64,000 nucleotides of DNA from Gavia stellata (lineage: Eukaryota > Chordata > Aves > Gaviiformes > Gaviidae). Location: positions 14,786,880 through 14,850,879 of the forward strand of contig NC_082603.1 in assembly GCF_030936135.1 (NCBI RefSeq), given 5' to 3'. How positions within the stretch are numbered: the first letter of the stretch is position 1; each line of letters starts with the position of its first letter. The notes beneath the pieces are model-generated. The model was not told the origin of the DNA and searched no databases. It saw only the letters and a program-made list of their open reading frames with translations. Below are positions 51,201-62,600 of the stretch, piece after piece. Both the position numbers and the translations under genes were made by a program.

Positions 51201-54200
51201 GAAGAAAAAATTCTGTGGTCAGTGTCTGTGTGTGTGTATATATATATAATGGAAAAGGTAGTTACTGGAGCATCTTAAAATGAAGCTACAAATGCTTTCA
51301 AATTAATTGTTACTATTGTCCTCTTAAATGAATCAGTAAAGGGCTTTTCTGTTGCACCATACATATTGGCTACTTGGTATCCCGCAAAAGTTACTGATTT
51401 GCAGCTTTAACTATGAACAACATACATATTGAAATTTCTTCGCTCTCTTGTATAAATAACACATTTTTTTTGTTCTTTTTTCTCCCAGTTTCTATGGAGA
51501 TTTTGGACCTTTAAATTTGGCAATGTTATACAGGTACTGCTGTAAACTAAATAAGAAATTAAAGGTAAGTTTTGTTTAAAAACAATGTTCCTATATTTTT
51601 GTGTTTTGAAATTAAACTGAAACATATTATCCAGTTTGAAAGTGGTTGATAGGTGCTCATTATCTAGGTGGTTACTACTAAGCTTTAAGGTTATTTGTTC
51701 TGAGTTCCTTTCCCTCTGAAGAATGGAAAAAATTAGTATGCTGTCATTGTTGCTTAGCAGGTGAGGCACTGAAGGATGTGTTTACCTTTTTTCATAACCT
51801 CACAGTTTCAAGACAATAGTAAAAAAAAAAACCTCTTGATATTGAGTTTGCATGCTGATGAAGTGGGTATGCTTAGTATGAATAAATGAAAAAAAATTTT
51901 AAAAAACCCAACCAAACAAAAAAACCCCACAACCATGAACAAGATCAAAACATGGCCCCAAAATCACACTATTTAAACTAAATCTCACTCAGTGGAAAAG
52001 TTAAAACTTCTAAATCTCATTCAGTTTAATAAAATGTTGCTTTTAATAAGTGTTATGGAATTGTGTGTTTACGCATATAATAATGGTTCTTTTTTCTGTT
52101 GTAGAAGTGTTACTCCTTACTAATTAATTTGTAGAAGCTTTCTTATTTTCTTGATTCCATGTAATGGTTGTTGATTCCAGGCAATTTTGAGTTGCTTTCC
52201 ACTAAAGACAGAAAATTCTGGTATCTTCTTTGGATACCATAGTAGCTTTTTCTTTGACTACAATGTGTCAGTCCTTTCTCTATAAAGTTGTCTAGAATCT
52301 GTAAATGCAGCAGTTAAACTCAACCATGGTGATCTTCAGAATTTGTTCTAACAATGCTGTCCTGTCATAAAACTACGAGCCTGATGTGGGTTGACCCTGG
52401 CCAGAAACTAAACATGTGGCAGCTGCTCACTCATTCCCACACCAACCCCAGTGCTGGACATGGGAGAGAATCAGAAGAGCAAAAGCAAGAAAAACTTGTG
52501 GATTGAGTTAAAGACAGTTTAAGTGGGGGAATAAGAAGTGGGGAGGGAGGGTGGGAACAAAACAAGTGGTATGAAGGCAATCACTCACCACCTCCTGCCA
52601 GCAGACCAATGCCTGGCCAGTCTCTGTGCAACTGCAACTTAGAAAGACTGCTCCTAAGTTTTACTGCTGAGCGGGATGTTACATGATATGGAATATCCCT
52701 CTGGTCAGCTTGGGTCAATTGTCCTGTCTATGTGACCTCCCAGCATCTTGCCCATCCCAGCCTACTTGCTGTGGAGGCAGAGTGAGAAACAGAAGGCCTT
52801 GATGCTATGCAAGCACTGTTGGGCAATAACCAAAACATTGGCGTGTTATCAACGCAGCTTTAGTCACAAATCTAAAATGCAGCACCGTGCAAGCTGCTAT
52901 GGAGAAAACCTAACTCCATCCCAGACAGACCCAGTACACTGAGCACATAGCTGTGGATTTAACCTGGTCCCCAAATGCATGTGAAAAGGTGATTTGCAGC
53001 ACATATAGGAAATTCATCAACTGCAAGAAATGAAACATGTTTTAATTCCCAAATTCTAGTTAATATCACTTGTGTGCAAATACGGCAACTATCAAGGAGA
53101 CCCTTCACTAAATATTACATATTTTAACATCTTTTATATTATAAAACATTAGACCTGTTACTGGCAAAGGGGGAAATGGGACAACAGATGAGATAACATT
53201 GTCCACCATTAAGAGGAGATTCCTGTATCAAAAATGACGTTATGTTTTGGGACTAATGTTTGCTGAACAAATGAAACCATTATGCAAGTTGATTCATGCT
53301 ACCTGCTGCTTCCAAGGGCATGTTGAGTCAGGTAGGCTTAGGAGGAGGTTCTGCAAATTGAGCGATTTGTAGAGTTGCTATAACCTTTTTGCAAAAAAAG
53401 TGCTTCTAGTGAAAATTTACATTGCTTCTTAATACAGAAAGTTAGTTATAAATAAAATCAAACTCTAGTATTTCTAATTTTGAATGCTTGTGTTCATATT
53501 GGGAAAACATTGGATTTGCCATTTCTGTGTTAATACTGAATAGAGCTTATAATACCTTATCACCCTATTTTCCAGTGCCACTGTCCCATTCAAACACATG
53601 ACCAATGATGTTCACTCAATAGGAATCTATATTTTTAACCTTAATTCTGCTGTTTGTGAACTTATATTTGAGTTATTAAAGACTGTGGAGGATGTTTGCT
53701 CTGTGACGCAGTTACTCCAGAGAAGAACCAATAATAAACCTACTATTCTAAACTTGATTGTTGCTGTGAGAACTAGAGAGATTAGTTCTGTTTTTTCCAG
53801 ATTCCAACTGAGACTGTGATCAGTTTGGGACCTGAAAACAATCTCATGTTGAAGTGTACCATCATACTTCTATAGTTCAACTAGAATGCTCAAACTGGAC
53901 CCTAGGTACCAAGAGTTTCACCCAGAAAATAAGAACACAACCAGTAAATACCTCAGGACTTGTTTGTTTTTTTTAAATGATTCAGTATTAAACAGAAGTG
54001 TCTCTCTAGTCTTTAGTCTTGTTAGAAGACCATCATCTGCATTGAATGGGGCAAGCTGCTCATCATAAATGGCTTGTAATCATGACGATAGAAAGATAGT
54101 ACATTATAATGGGAAAAAATATACAAGGGAACCAAATTGAAACTGAATTAGTAACTCTGACATTTGCAGGGTTAATTTACCCAACCATGATGTCACTTTA

Positions 54201-57200
54201 ATGTAACTTTTATTTTTTTTTTTTAAAAAAAACAAACACACTTGCAGTGCTAGATGAAGAGTACAGATGGTCAGGAACAGGTCAGAGAAATCTCATGAAG
54301 ATCAGCTGCAGTCTCAGCTGGGAGGAGGTGCTGTTTGTTGCTGCTACCTTACCAGAAGGCAATTCAAAAGAGGTTAATTTAGACTACTAGTGCATAATAG
54401 AGAAAGGTAACCTGATGGTGCAACCACTTGAAAATAATACCTGAAATCAAACAGCTGAAGCATGGAATACCACCTGAGTGGTATAGAAACTTGTACATGA
54501 ATAGATTCCAGTCTGGCTGACTGGCACTACCCCCGAGGTAGGCCAGTACCTGCTAATGTAAGCTTTACTCTTCTAATAGTTAAAATACATGCTAGACTCT
54601 GTCCTAATTTAGATGCTATCTGCAGTGGGTAAGTAGGCTTGTAAGACCAAATCCGAGGGCTGGAGCATGCATCTGATGTGTACTGTAGGCCTAGCTACAA
54701 AAGTCTATGGCTCAGCTTCACTAGTTGAGAATTATGGATTCACAATTTCTATCCTTTTACCCCTCACTCTCTCATGCCTGTCTTTCACAAGTGTCCCTGA
54801 GAGGATTCCTGAGGCGTGAACAAGTCTGTGTAAGACAGAAGTTCATGACCTGTGACTTACCTGCCAGCAAGGCATTGATGTAATCAGCAACTGCAGCACA
54901 GAAGTGTGGTGATTCTCACGTGGCATGAGGGGGACACGTGGGCAGCCTGTGATCAGTGTTTCAGAGATGGGAAGTGCTGGTTTGACTAACAACGTGGAGA
55001 AAGAGTCCTGTTGGGCAACCTGCTGATTGCACACCCTTGCATTAAGGGTAACCATGCCCTGTGACCAACAGCAGGAGTTGGTTGATCATAGGAATTAAAA
55101 GGCACTGCAGATTATCATTCTCTGGAAATCCAGCTTCTGCTGCTGGATGGTTGCTGTTGCCGTACTGCAACACTTTTGTTAATCTGAGGCAAGCACAATG
55201 CTTAAGCCCAGGTGACTCCTGCCATGATTTGGTATATAGCTGCTTGGATATGCATTTCATGTACTTTTCTTACAAAAAGAGTCTTTAAAAGAAACATGGC
55301 ACAAAAAATATTCACAAAACATGATAGTTTTTGGGTGGATATGGTGTCTCAAAAGGAATTTAAGACTTTGACTTTATTTAAAATTTCCATGAATAGGAAC
55401 AGGAGAAATGAGAGTATAAGATCTCATTAAAACAAACAAACTCCACAAACTTCCCCTCCAAGTTTTTCAGCTATTTCTGTTTTGTGAGATGAATTAGACA
55501 TGGAGGCAGTTTTCTGCTTTCCCCTCTCCTTTCTTGGGGGACAGGTGGAGAAGGAAAAGGATACCAGTTTGAAATGCGCTAATGGCCGATCAGCATTTTA
55601 AAGTAAACTACTCTAACTTTATGCTGTCTGATTTTAAAAACAGTAAATAGTTCTGAAGAACCGAAGAATTCATTCAGATATCCATTTGCTGAGAAAGTTG
55701 GAGCTAAAATCCTGGTTATGCTTTACAGGAAAACCTTTCTGACCTTGTTATGTTTGTAACATTTTGATTGCTGATTGCTATGGAGATGATCTTGACTAGC
55801 CAAGTCAACAGCAAGAAAAAATGCTTGGCCGTGCTATCTTCCTACTTGTTCTTTGAATACTCTTTGGGGGAAAAAATGCTTGACTAAGCAACTATGATTC
55901 ATTTATGAAAAAAATATTTTTTTTCTTCTGTTTAAATAAGTCTGATTTCATAAAAACTGCTTTAAAAAAACTGCTGTGTTTTATGTGTATGTAGCCTTAC
56001 ACATTCTCAATAGATTCAGAAGCAGAGGTAATCAAAGAGAGAGTGTTGCTGAGATAAATGATACAAGTACGGAAGATCAAAGGCAGGAGAGGGAAGGTTC
56101 TGGCAGGCTTATGAACTATGGGGTTAACATTTGTTGTATGCTGACTGTATTGCTGCTGAATCTCAGAGGGGGTTGGTTTGTTTTTGTTTAAAATAAACTG
56201 CTGGGCATATACATGGAACTATAGTAATTGCAAGCATCTCTTTTGGGACAGCTTAGATTTTGAGTCCGGTTGCATGTGCATGTTTTAATACATAATTTTC
56301 TGTGAACAGTTTGCCACCCTTGTATTCACTGCTACTTGTATGTACATATTACATTACATATATACGTGTGTGTATATATATAAAAAAATTAGTATTTGCA
56401 TTGATCCAGGCTTATTAAACACTTTGCAGTAATTTCTTGCTTGAATGATGCAAGTATATTAAACCCTATCCATTAAATAAAATACTGTCAAATAATCTGG
56501 TGACTCTAAACAGGTATCAATCTAGTAATTGTCCACAATGGCACCTTCTAAGCCTGTCATCAATTTCTGTGCAAGTAAAACACCCTTGAGGTCTTCAAGA
56601 ATCAAGAACTGATCTATTACTAAAAAAACAAAAGTGATCTCACAGTGAAAATAATGTCTTCTGGAACCCTCCCATACCCACAATGAATTAGTTTTATCAC
56701 CTAAAACAAAACCTGCCACACTTTTCATGTAACCTCTGCTTTTAGTTCAAAAGATTGTCTTTCAGTAGATTCCTCTGGGATGTATCTTCACAGATACTAT
56801 TCTGTTATATTGTTGCATTTTGTCTTCTAATAATGTGTGAAACTGCTAAGATTTTCTTACCGGTAAAGAAAAATATCTTTAATACATCATAGTGTGAGCA
56901 TTAGTTTTAGAAAAAAGATTATTTGCATCTATGTTACTATATTGTCTCTAATTATAGCTATTCTGTAGACAACCTGTATTGAAAATTTCCTTGTTGAAAT
57001 GTTTTTGGTTCTTCTGAGTTGCTCAGTATCTAAGGGAACTAAAGGCCTAATCCATTCAGGTGCTGCTCTGGAGCTGTAAAACCAGTCACCTTAAAAAACT
57101 GTCTTTAACGGTCGTTATCATTGAACCTAGCCAAAAGAATAGACTTAGCTTATTAAACATGGTCAGAAAATCAGTATTTTTAAAAAATAGATCACATAGC

Positions 57201-59605
57201 TTAGTATTGTTATTGAAAGTGTACTGAGTTGAGAATTTGTATGTTAATGTTAGCAGAGGCATTGCATTGATCCCTCAGTAAATACTTACTGTAAAACTTG
57301 ATTTTCTGTAACTCGTGCAAATAAAAACAGTGGTTTGTTTTATAGGCTTCTGAAAAGAAAAATCCTGATGCAGTTTTCCTCTGGTTCCTGTAAGCCGTTA
57401 ATTAATGTTGGTTTTCAGTTTTGTGTTAAAGCTTTAGTCAGGATACAAAAAACACTTAAATATTTCATATAGCAATGTGGCTCATAAGGATTAAACCCTT
57501 ATATTTTGAAAATGAAGCAATGAAAATCTTATATTGCTTTAATTTAAGTGTTCTGGGAACTTTTAAGGTGAGCTGTCACTTTTTGGCTACTTCAGGTACA
57601 AAAGCGTCTCAAAATTGGAATGACTTGATATACCCATATGATTAAAAAAATCCATTCTGTAAAATAAATCAAGAAATATGGTCTTATTACATAGAACTTC
57701 TGGCTAGCTAGCAGAATGTGCTTTTTGCAGTTTAAAGTAGTATTTCATGTGAACTGTAAATTGTTGCAGAGAACTTTGCTTTAAAATAAGTAGTAGTCAA
57801 CAAGTTATAATTGAAGTTCTGTCACTGTTGCATAACTACTGTAATCTTATCCCACCTACACATCATGGGTGGAATTGCAGTTAGAGAACACTAAAATTAA
57901 AAAATTGAGGGAGGGGGAAGAAAGGCATTTTAAAATACTGGGATTAATTTTGTCAAGTTTTAATAATAATTGAATGCTTCACTAATTAAATAGCTACTTG
58001 TGCTTTGTATGTTTGCATATACACTGAAGGAGATGTTGCTGTTGGTCTCGAGATACAACCTCTTCCAATCAACAGCAACCAGGAATATCTCAGGAATTAC
58101 AGTCCTATTTGGATAAACTCAATGGCATTAACTCTCACTCTGTCCAGCTATTGAAGTTGTGGGTAATACAGTTAGAACAGTAGAACAGTACAGTAGAGAC
58201 AGTACAGTTAGAACTTCTATTAAAGGTGCTATTTCGGGGGGGGGGGGGGGGGACGGACACTAAGAAGCTCACTGTGATATATACATCGTTTTCTCCTGAG
58301 TTTATCAGCTATTTGGGTTTTTTGGCAATATTTGATTCTGTGGTTAAAGCTGTCCTAAAATTTGCAACAAGATTTAAGATGAGAGTTGACATTTACAGAT
58401 TTCTGGAAGTGAAATACAGTTGGCACTACTTAAATAAAACACAATTTTGCAGCAGTTACCTTTATCTCCCGCCCCCAGTGTCATCAGTGCCAACAATAGG
58501 AAAAGAAAGTAAATTAAAATTGTCAAATTGGAGTTAAAAACCTGAATTTGGGCAGCAGCAGCACTGGTATAAAAGCAGTTTATTAAATGTGCAACTTTTA
58601 AAAATAGAAATGCGCTTCAAATATTTAGAAGCAGAATCCAGTATGTCAGTTGATGACTTCCTCAAAACTGTAGTAGTACTGTAGAAATCTGTCAGGGAAA
58701 ATACGAGTCGTAGTGTTGCAGAATATAATGGAAGTGTAGCAATTCATGAAGCTAAAAAGTATATGCAATAAATTGTCCAACTTGCCATTTTTAAGTGACA
58801 ATTTTATCTCTCTCTGGCTTTAAATAGTTTTGCTGCAGTTTGTCATTATTGTTCTTTTCTGGTGCTTGTTGGTCTTGTTTTCAATGGGAGTTTTGTCCAC
58901 AGGATTCTGACAGAGGCTTCTTTTCTTCCTAAAGAAAGAAGAATTGCAAGTGTTACTGTTTTTTTCTCTGCCTAGCCTTTTTTCAGGCTTTTCACTTGTG
59001 CAATAATCTTTTTTCCATAAATTCTTGCTGTTGAAGCTTTCTAAAGATGTCTGTCTCCCTGTTTTTAGGTAGTATAGATGGAAGAGTGGTGTTTAATTTA
59101 TAAAATACCTTCAAGATTGACTGCTTCAGTTTTTCTCTTGTCTTCTCCACAGAATTATGTGCTAAAGAGATTTAACATAGAAGGGTGTTTTAGTCTGAAA
59201 ATTTCAGTGTCTTTAATCAATGTTCATAAGTTACTGTTCAAATATTTAAACTTGGAAAACCAAATGCAGTATTTTATACTGAACATTTTGGTTCAACTGA
59301 GAGATCTGTCCTGATACAGTGGCTGTTTCCCTGCACTCTTATCTATAATGTAAGACGACTGTTCATGGTATCAGTAATTTCTTCTTTAATTTTAAGAATC
59401 TCTATAAGAAATTTTTTTCTGACTTATTTTTCAGTTTTGGAGCAGTGACTTTTAAAAGTATTTTTAAAGAGTATTCTCTCAGTAAATATGCTGTCTGTTT
59501 TTTCTTTAACAGTATTTCAGTCTATCAAGAAAGAAGATAGTGTACTATTCCAGTTTTGACCAGCGGAAACGAGCAAATGCGGCGTTTTTAATAGGTGCAT
59601 ATGCT
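39182..59605 (+). CDS. CDC14A: CDC14A dual-specificity phosphatase, first four coding exons (3' part outside window)
   Basis: CDC14A removes phosphate from proline-directed (CDK-type) sites and acts at centrosomes, in the nucleus and on the actin cytoskeleton. The exons 39182-39239, 39808-39898, 51489-51564 and 59513-59605 have GT-AG introns and matching phases and encode residues 1-106. Signature sequences are [40 protein letters not shown] and [17 protein letters not shown]. These make up most of the non-catalytic N-terminal half-domain of the phosphatase core. They fit CDC14A better than CDC14B, for example RLYFATLRN and SLSRKK in place of RLCFAILYS and TMLRKK. The catalytic Cys loop lies in later exons to the right of the window. 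The gene follows EXTL2 in the same orientation. Confidence 0.95.
39240..39807. other. CDC14A intron 1 (GC-rich)
   Basis: This short intron lies within the CpG island. The 220-, 124-, 112- and 103-residue frames here are GC-driven and overlap exons 1-2 or read through them; none is supported as a separate gene. Confidence 0.8.
39808..39898 (+). CDS. CDC14A: CDC14A coding exon 2
   Basis: The exon encodes [20 protein letters not shown] and [10 protein letters not shown], nearly identical to human CDC14A. The acceptor is CTGTCTTTCAG and the donor is GAAAA|GTAAGT, phase 2. Confidence 0.97.
40958..41060 (-). mobile_element. Degenerate CR1 LINE 3'-end fragment
   Basis: The start of this block, TTCAGGTTGGAAGGGACCTC followed by AGGAG, matches the conserved CR1 3' terminus read on the opposite strand. 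The rest is highly diverged, so the right boundary is approximate. Confidence 0.6.
48272..48966 (-). mobile_element. CR1 LINE, 5'-truncated, minus orientation
   Basis: The plus strand opens with TCACAGAATCACTAAGGTTG, the reverse complement of a CR1 3' end. The minus strand then carries the C-terminal part of CR1 ORF2 in an open frame of 178 codons (48883-48347), including [17 protein letters not shown] and [11 protein letters not shown]. Motifs [19 protein letters not shown] and ALRDMV end it. Immediately upstream a TAG interrupts the reverse-transcriptase frame (LNMSQ, stop, [11 protein letters not shown]). The element is truncated at its 5' end near 48966, as most CR1 copies are. It is inactive and sits in CDC14A intron 2, antisense to the gene. 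The small number of disruptions suggests it is fairly young. Confidence 0.92.
48347..48883 (-). pseudogene. CR1 ORF2 C-terminal remnant
   Basis: A 178-codon open frame represents the end of the CR1 reverse-transcriptase polyprotein, after the main catalytic domain. Its first Met is internal to the original protein, and an upstream stop codon separates it from the rest. It is not a host gene. The plus-strand frames of 77 and 178 residues across the same stretch are antisense shadows. Confidence 0.88.
50000..50232 (-). mobile_element. Older CR1 LINE 3'-end fragment
   Basis: The plus strand reads CTGAAGCTGGAAGGCACCTC, then a stretch with AGAGCAGGTTGCTCGGAG and CCAATGTTTGACTGCCCTCA, which are hallmarks of CR1 3' regions. 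The minus strand still encodes [19 protein letters not shown], a diverged CR1 C-terminus. It is more mutated than the copy at 48.3-49.0 kb. Confidence 0.8.
51227..51248. repeat. Short (TG)n(TA)n microsatellite
   Basis: About five TG units run directly into about six TA units, in CDC14A intron 2 just before exon 3. A similar compound stretch occurs near 56359-56381. Confidence 0.9.
51489..51564 (+). CDS. CDC14A: CDC14A coding exon 3
   Basis: The exon encodes [20 protein letters not shown] and NKKLK; the split codon with exon 2 makes Asn50. The acceptor is TTTTCTCCCAG and the donor is TTAAAG|GTAAGT, phase 0. It is short, lies 11.6 kb from exon 2 and was located by homology. Confidence 0.96.
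52382..52938 (+). mobile_element. Solo LTR of an avian endogenous retrovirus, plus orientation
   Basis: The block begins TGATGTGGGTTGACCCTGG and ends GACAGACCCAGTACA, with TG...CA ends. It is the same family as the minus-strand copy at 13313-13864; both contain CCATCCCAGCCTACTTGCTG and GAAGGCCTTGATGCTATGC. No internal retroviral sequence adjoins it. GAGC is present on both sides (52378-52381 and 52941-52944) and may be the remains of a 5-bp target duplication, but this is weak. The 64-residue frame inside it is not a gene. Confidence 0.87.
58035..58079. repeat. Inverted repeat with 10-bp perfect arms
   Basis: GTTGCTGTTG at 58035-58044 pairs with CAACAGCAAC at 58070-58079. A 25-base spacer, which can add a G-U and a T-A pair, lies between. 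The total of about 45 bases is shorter than a usual microRNA precursor. Confidence 0.75.
58168..58214. repeat. Imperfect ACAGTAGA-type tandem repeat
   Basis: ACAGTTAGAAC occurs at 58168-58178 and again at 58204-58214. Between them are several ACAGTAGA/ACAGTAC variants. It lies just upstream of the G17 tract. Confidence 0.75.
58236..58252 (+). repeat. G17 homopolymer
   Basis: Seventeen consecutive G stand in an otherwise AT-rich intron. The tract can form a G-quadruplex, and its length is likely to vary or to be misassembled. Confidence 0.95.
59513..59605 (+). CDS. CDC14A: CDC14A coding exon 4
   Basis: This 31-codon exon encodes [20 protein letters not shown] and [11 protein letters not shown]. 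The acceptor is TTCTTTAACAG and the donor is GCT|GTAAGT, phase 0. The human protein continues VIYLKKTPEEAYR; I could not find that exon before 64000. Confidence 0.96.
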
Positions 59606-62600
59606 GTAAGTATTACTTATCACATGGATACTTCTAACTTTCCTTAAGAGACATCTGCTATGTGTAAAATAACATCTCAAGGAATGGTCCTTTAGGGAGA
59701 TAGGCAGATTGACATTTGATTCTTCTCTAAGCAGTCTTTCAAAATTCTGCTGTATGAGTTTTAGGGAAGCCCTGTCTGTGGCTCTTAACTCCATTTACTT
59801 TACTACACAGGGCTTTGGCAGATCATGTGCATGTTTCCCATAGGATACCATTTTCTTGAATGTCAAAAATGCAAACCACAAATTGTTTTAGGATCAATTG
59901 CTGCTCACGGCAGGAGTGAGATTCATACAGGGGAGGAGAAAGCTTTTTCTCACAACCTTTCTTAAAGTTACTAGACCAGAGGCATAATGATTATTGGATG
60001 GATTTCTTTTCTCAGTTAATTTCATAGCCTACCCAGAATAATGGAAAAATTGAGGTATTTCAGCCTTCTAATATTACAGATAGTATGCAATATACAGGGC
60101 CTAATTTATTATGACACCACGAAAGTTTTAAAAGTCCCAAGCTGACACTTGCACAGACACTTGTATGTCTTCATAGCAGTGTAGCTCAAACTTCAGTTTC
60201 ACCTTCCTGCTCTACTGTCGAGCGTTGGAGCACACATGTAGAAAACTTAGAGTCTCTGTGATAGCATGTTTTACACTGATAAAGTATTGAATCTAACAAG
60301 CTGCTGGTCCTCAGCTGACATCCACATGGTCAGTTGAGTTATGGAAGTCTCTTTTAAGTCAGGCTTTATACTGTGTGAAAGCTGGTGTATTTCTTTCAGG
60401 CCTGAAGTAATGCTGAAAGCAAAGCTCAATAAATGCAGATGATATTGAAAGAATTTAGGTTGCAGATTCTTGTTATTAAACAAAATGTTTTACTACAAGT
60501 ATTGGGATAGTGTGTAAATGCTCTTGAGAAAGAACATCTATTTAAAGGTGGAAAAAAAATTGGGGATAAGTTCAAATTTTAAATCTTTGCATTAGGTTTT
60601 TAACCCTTGGGAGTAGACGTGATGGAACAACTCTGCAAAAGGAATAGTAAGAACAAATGAGTTAGTGTTCTAAGTTTGTTAATGTTTTTGACCATACAAG
60701 GCTATATTTAATAATGCTGGAATTAATTTCCAATTGTGTGGTTTATATTCTGTTTAAGAAGCCTCCGAATTTGATAGTATATCTTTATAAGCTTTACTGT
60801 CCCTTCAGATCCAAAATCTGTCCAAATTGTAGCATATTCAGTAATGATTCCCACACATAGTTTGTAAAGAAACTTCAGTCATTCCATTCAGACTGCTTTT
60901 TCTTTTCTCTTTGCATCATTATCTCTCCAATTCTGTATTTAGAAAGATTCACTTCATGTTTTAAAGCTGGTCTAATGAAGCCTATAGCTAGAGAACACGC
61001 ATCTAGCACATACGTAGATTACAGCATCTAATGGCCTTCACTGGATTGCCCTTGTCTGATCCTGCCTTCACCTTCTGATACATCTTAGAAGCCTTGGAAA
61101 GGGTAGGACACTGGCATTTTGGAGGGGATGAGATTTATCTTTTTCTTCCCCTTGTCCAGTCCTTGATATATGACTATCTCAACTAAGTAGCTGTTTTCTG
61201 TGGATAAGGGGTTAAAAGGCCCTTACCAGTATTAGCTAGATCCAAGGAGAGAGCGCTGCTGTCCATGAAGAGAACTTCTTGCAAAGCCAGGTTGTAGGAA
61301 CAGAAAGGTAAGGCGGTACGTAAGGTGCAAGACAGAACTCCAAGCAGAGGACTGATCAGCTAAGTAAGACTATGCCATATTTACGGTTTTTAAGACTTAA
61401 ACATGGGAGCAGTCTGGTATATTTGGTAGTCCTTATTTGAAGGAGCTGCTCAGCTAAAGCTAGGGATAAGGACACACACTGCGGGGGGGAGGGCAGCAGA
61501 AATCCCTCGAAAGAAAGTCTAGAGGGGGAGCATGTAGTATGTGTACCAGGGCATGACTGTGTATGTACTTCATAATGGATATCAGGTGGCACATCACATA
61601 GAGTTGACAGCTTATGTGTACAATAGGTAAATTAGCATGCCACAACTGCATGCAGACTTAACCCTTGCCTAGCCTATTTTAAGCTGCTTATAGCTCTTAA
61701 TTCCTAGCACATGCAAGTGATCCACATCTGCATTTGATACTGTTATTCTCCTGTCAGACTAGTAGATGCTTTAAGTATCTTCTGATTATTGAAGTTATTA
61801 TGTACCCAGAATAATTCTTTGCTAATGCACTGTTACCAGTACAAAAAAGAATTTGTTCTCTTGTTGAAAACACCTTACAGTCACTTTCCAATTCATCTCA
61901 AGTTAGCATAACATCGGAAAACAGTTTGCACAAAGGTATCCAATACGTTATATAAGTATGTCATCCCAGAATTATTTCCATAGATGTGTATTCCTAAACT
62001 TGCAAGTATTATGGGAGTTCATTCACCACCTTCTTATAATGATTGATACTAATGCTAATAAATTAATAAAATGAACATTTATTTATTCTAAAAAGTTATT
62101 TATGATCTACGTAATAGTCTGACTTTTGTTTTTTAACTGCAGAAGCTTAGCTTTTATAATCCAGGCATATTCATTTCACACTCAAGAAATAATATTTGCA
62201 TTTTTTGAGTGTTTTACCTGTAAATGCTGGGTTCAGTCAGATGCAGTAGATGTACACTCTTGGGTTATGTGATAGGGCCGTTCCTGACCTGAAGGAATCT
62301 AATCATATTCTTCAATAAAAGAACTGTGTGTAATTGGGAATTTGGTCTATTACAGCTTCAATATCCAAATTGTGACAGAAATGCTGTTTGATTTGAGGTC
62401 TTCTAGATTTTATGTCTCTTCTTCAATTATACAAGCTTTTTGAGATCAGAAAGTCTTACAGCTATGAACTCTATTGATGTGTGAAAGTTAATTGAGGCGG
62501 CTTGTGTTATTTGTTCTGGTGTTAAAATATTAAGTGTAAAATGAAACGTGGAAAACAGTGGATCAGGTTCTAGGAATGGGTTTCCAGTGGTGATTATGCA

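Larger units (their letters stand above)
39899..51488. other. CDC14A intron 2
   Basis: This 11.6-kb AT-rich intron holds three CR1 fragments (annotated separately) and several T-rich tracts, for example 44841-44857. The stretch 45040-46800 is somewhat less AT-rich with several 60-140 residue open frames, but none resembles a known protein. No RNA gene was recognised. Confidence 0.7.
51565..59512. other. CDC14A intron 3
   Basis: This 7.9-kb intron contains the plus-strand solo LTR, a TG/TA microsatellite-like stretch near 56359-56381, a hairpin at 58035-58079 and a G17 tract. I found no additional exon. Confidence 0.75.
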
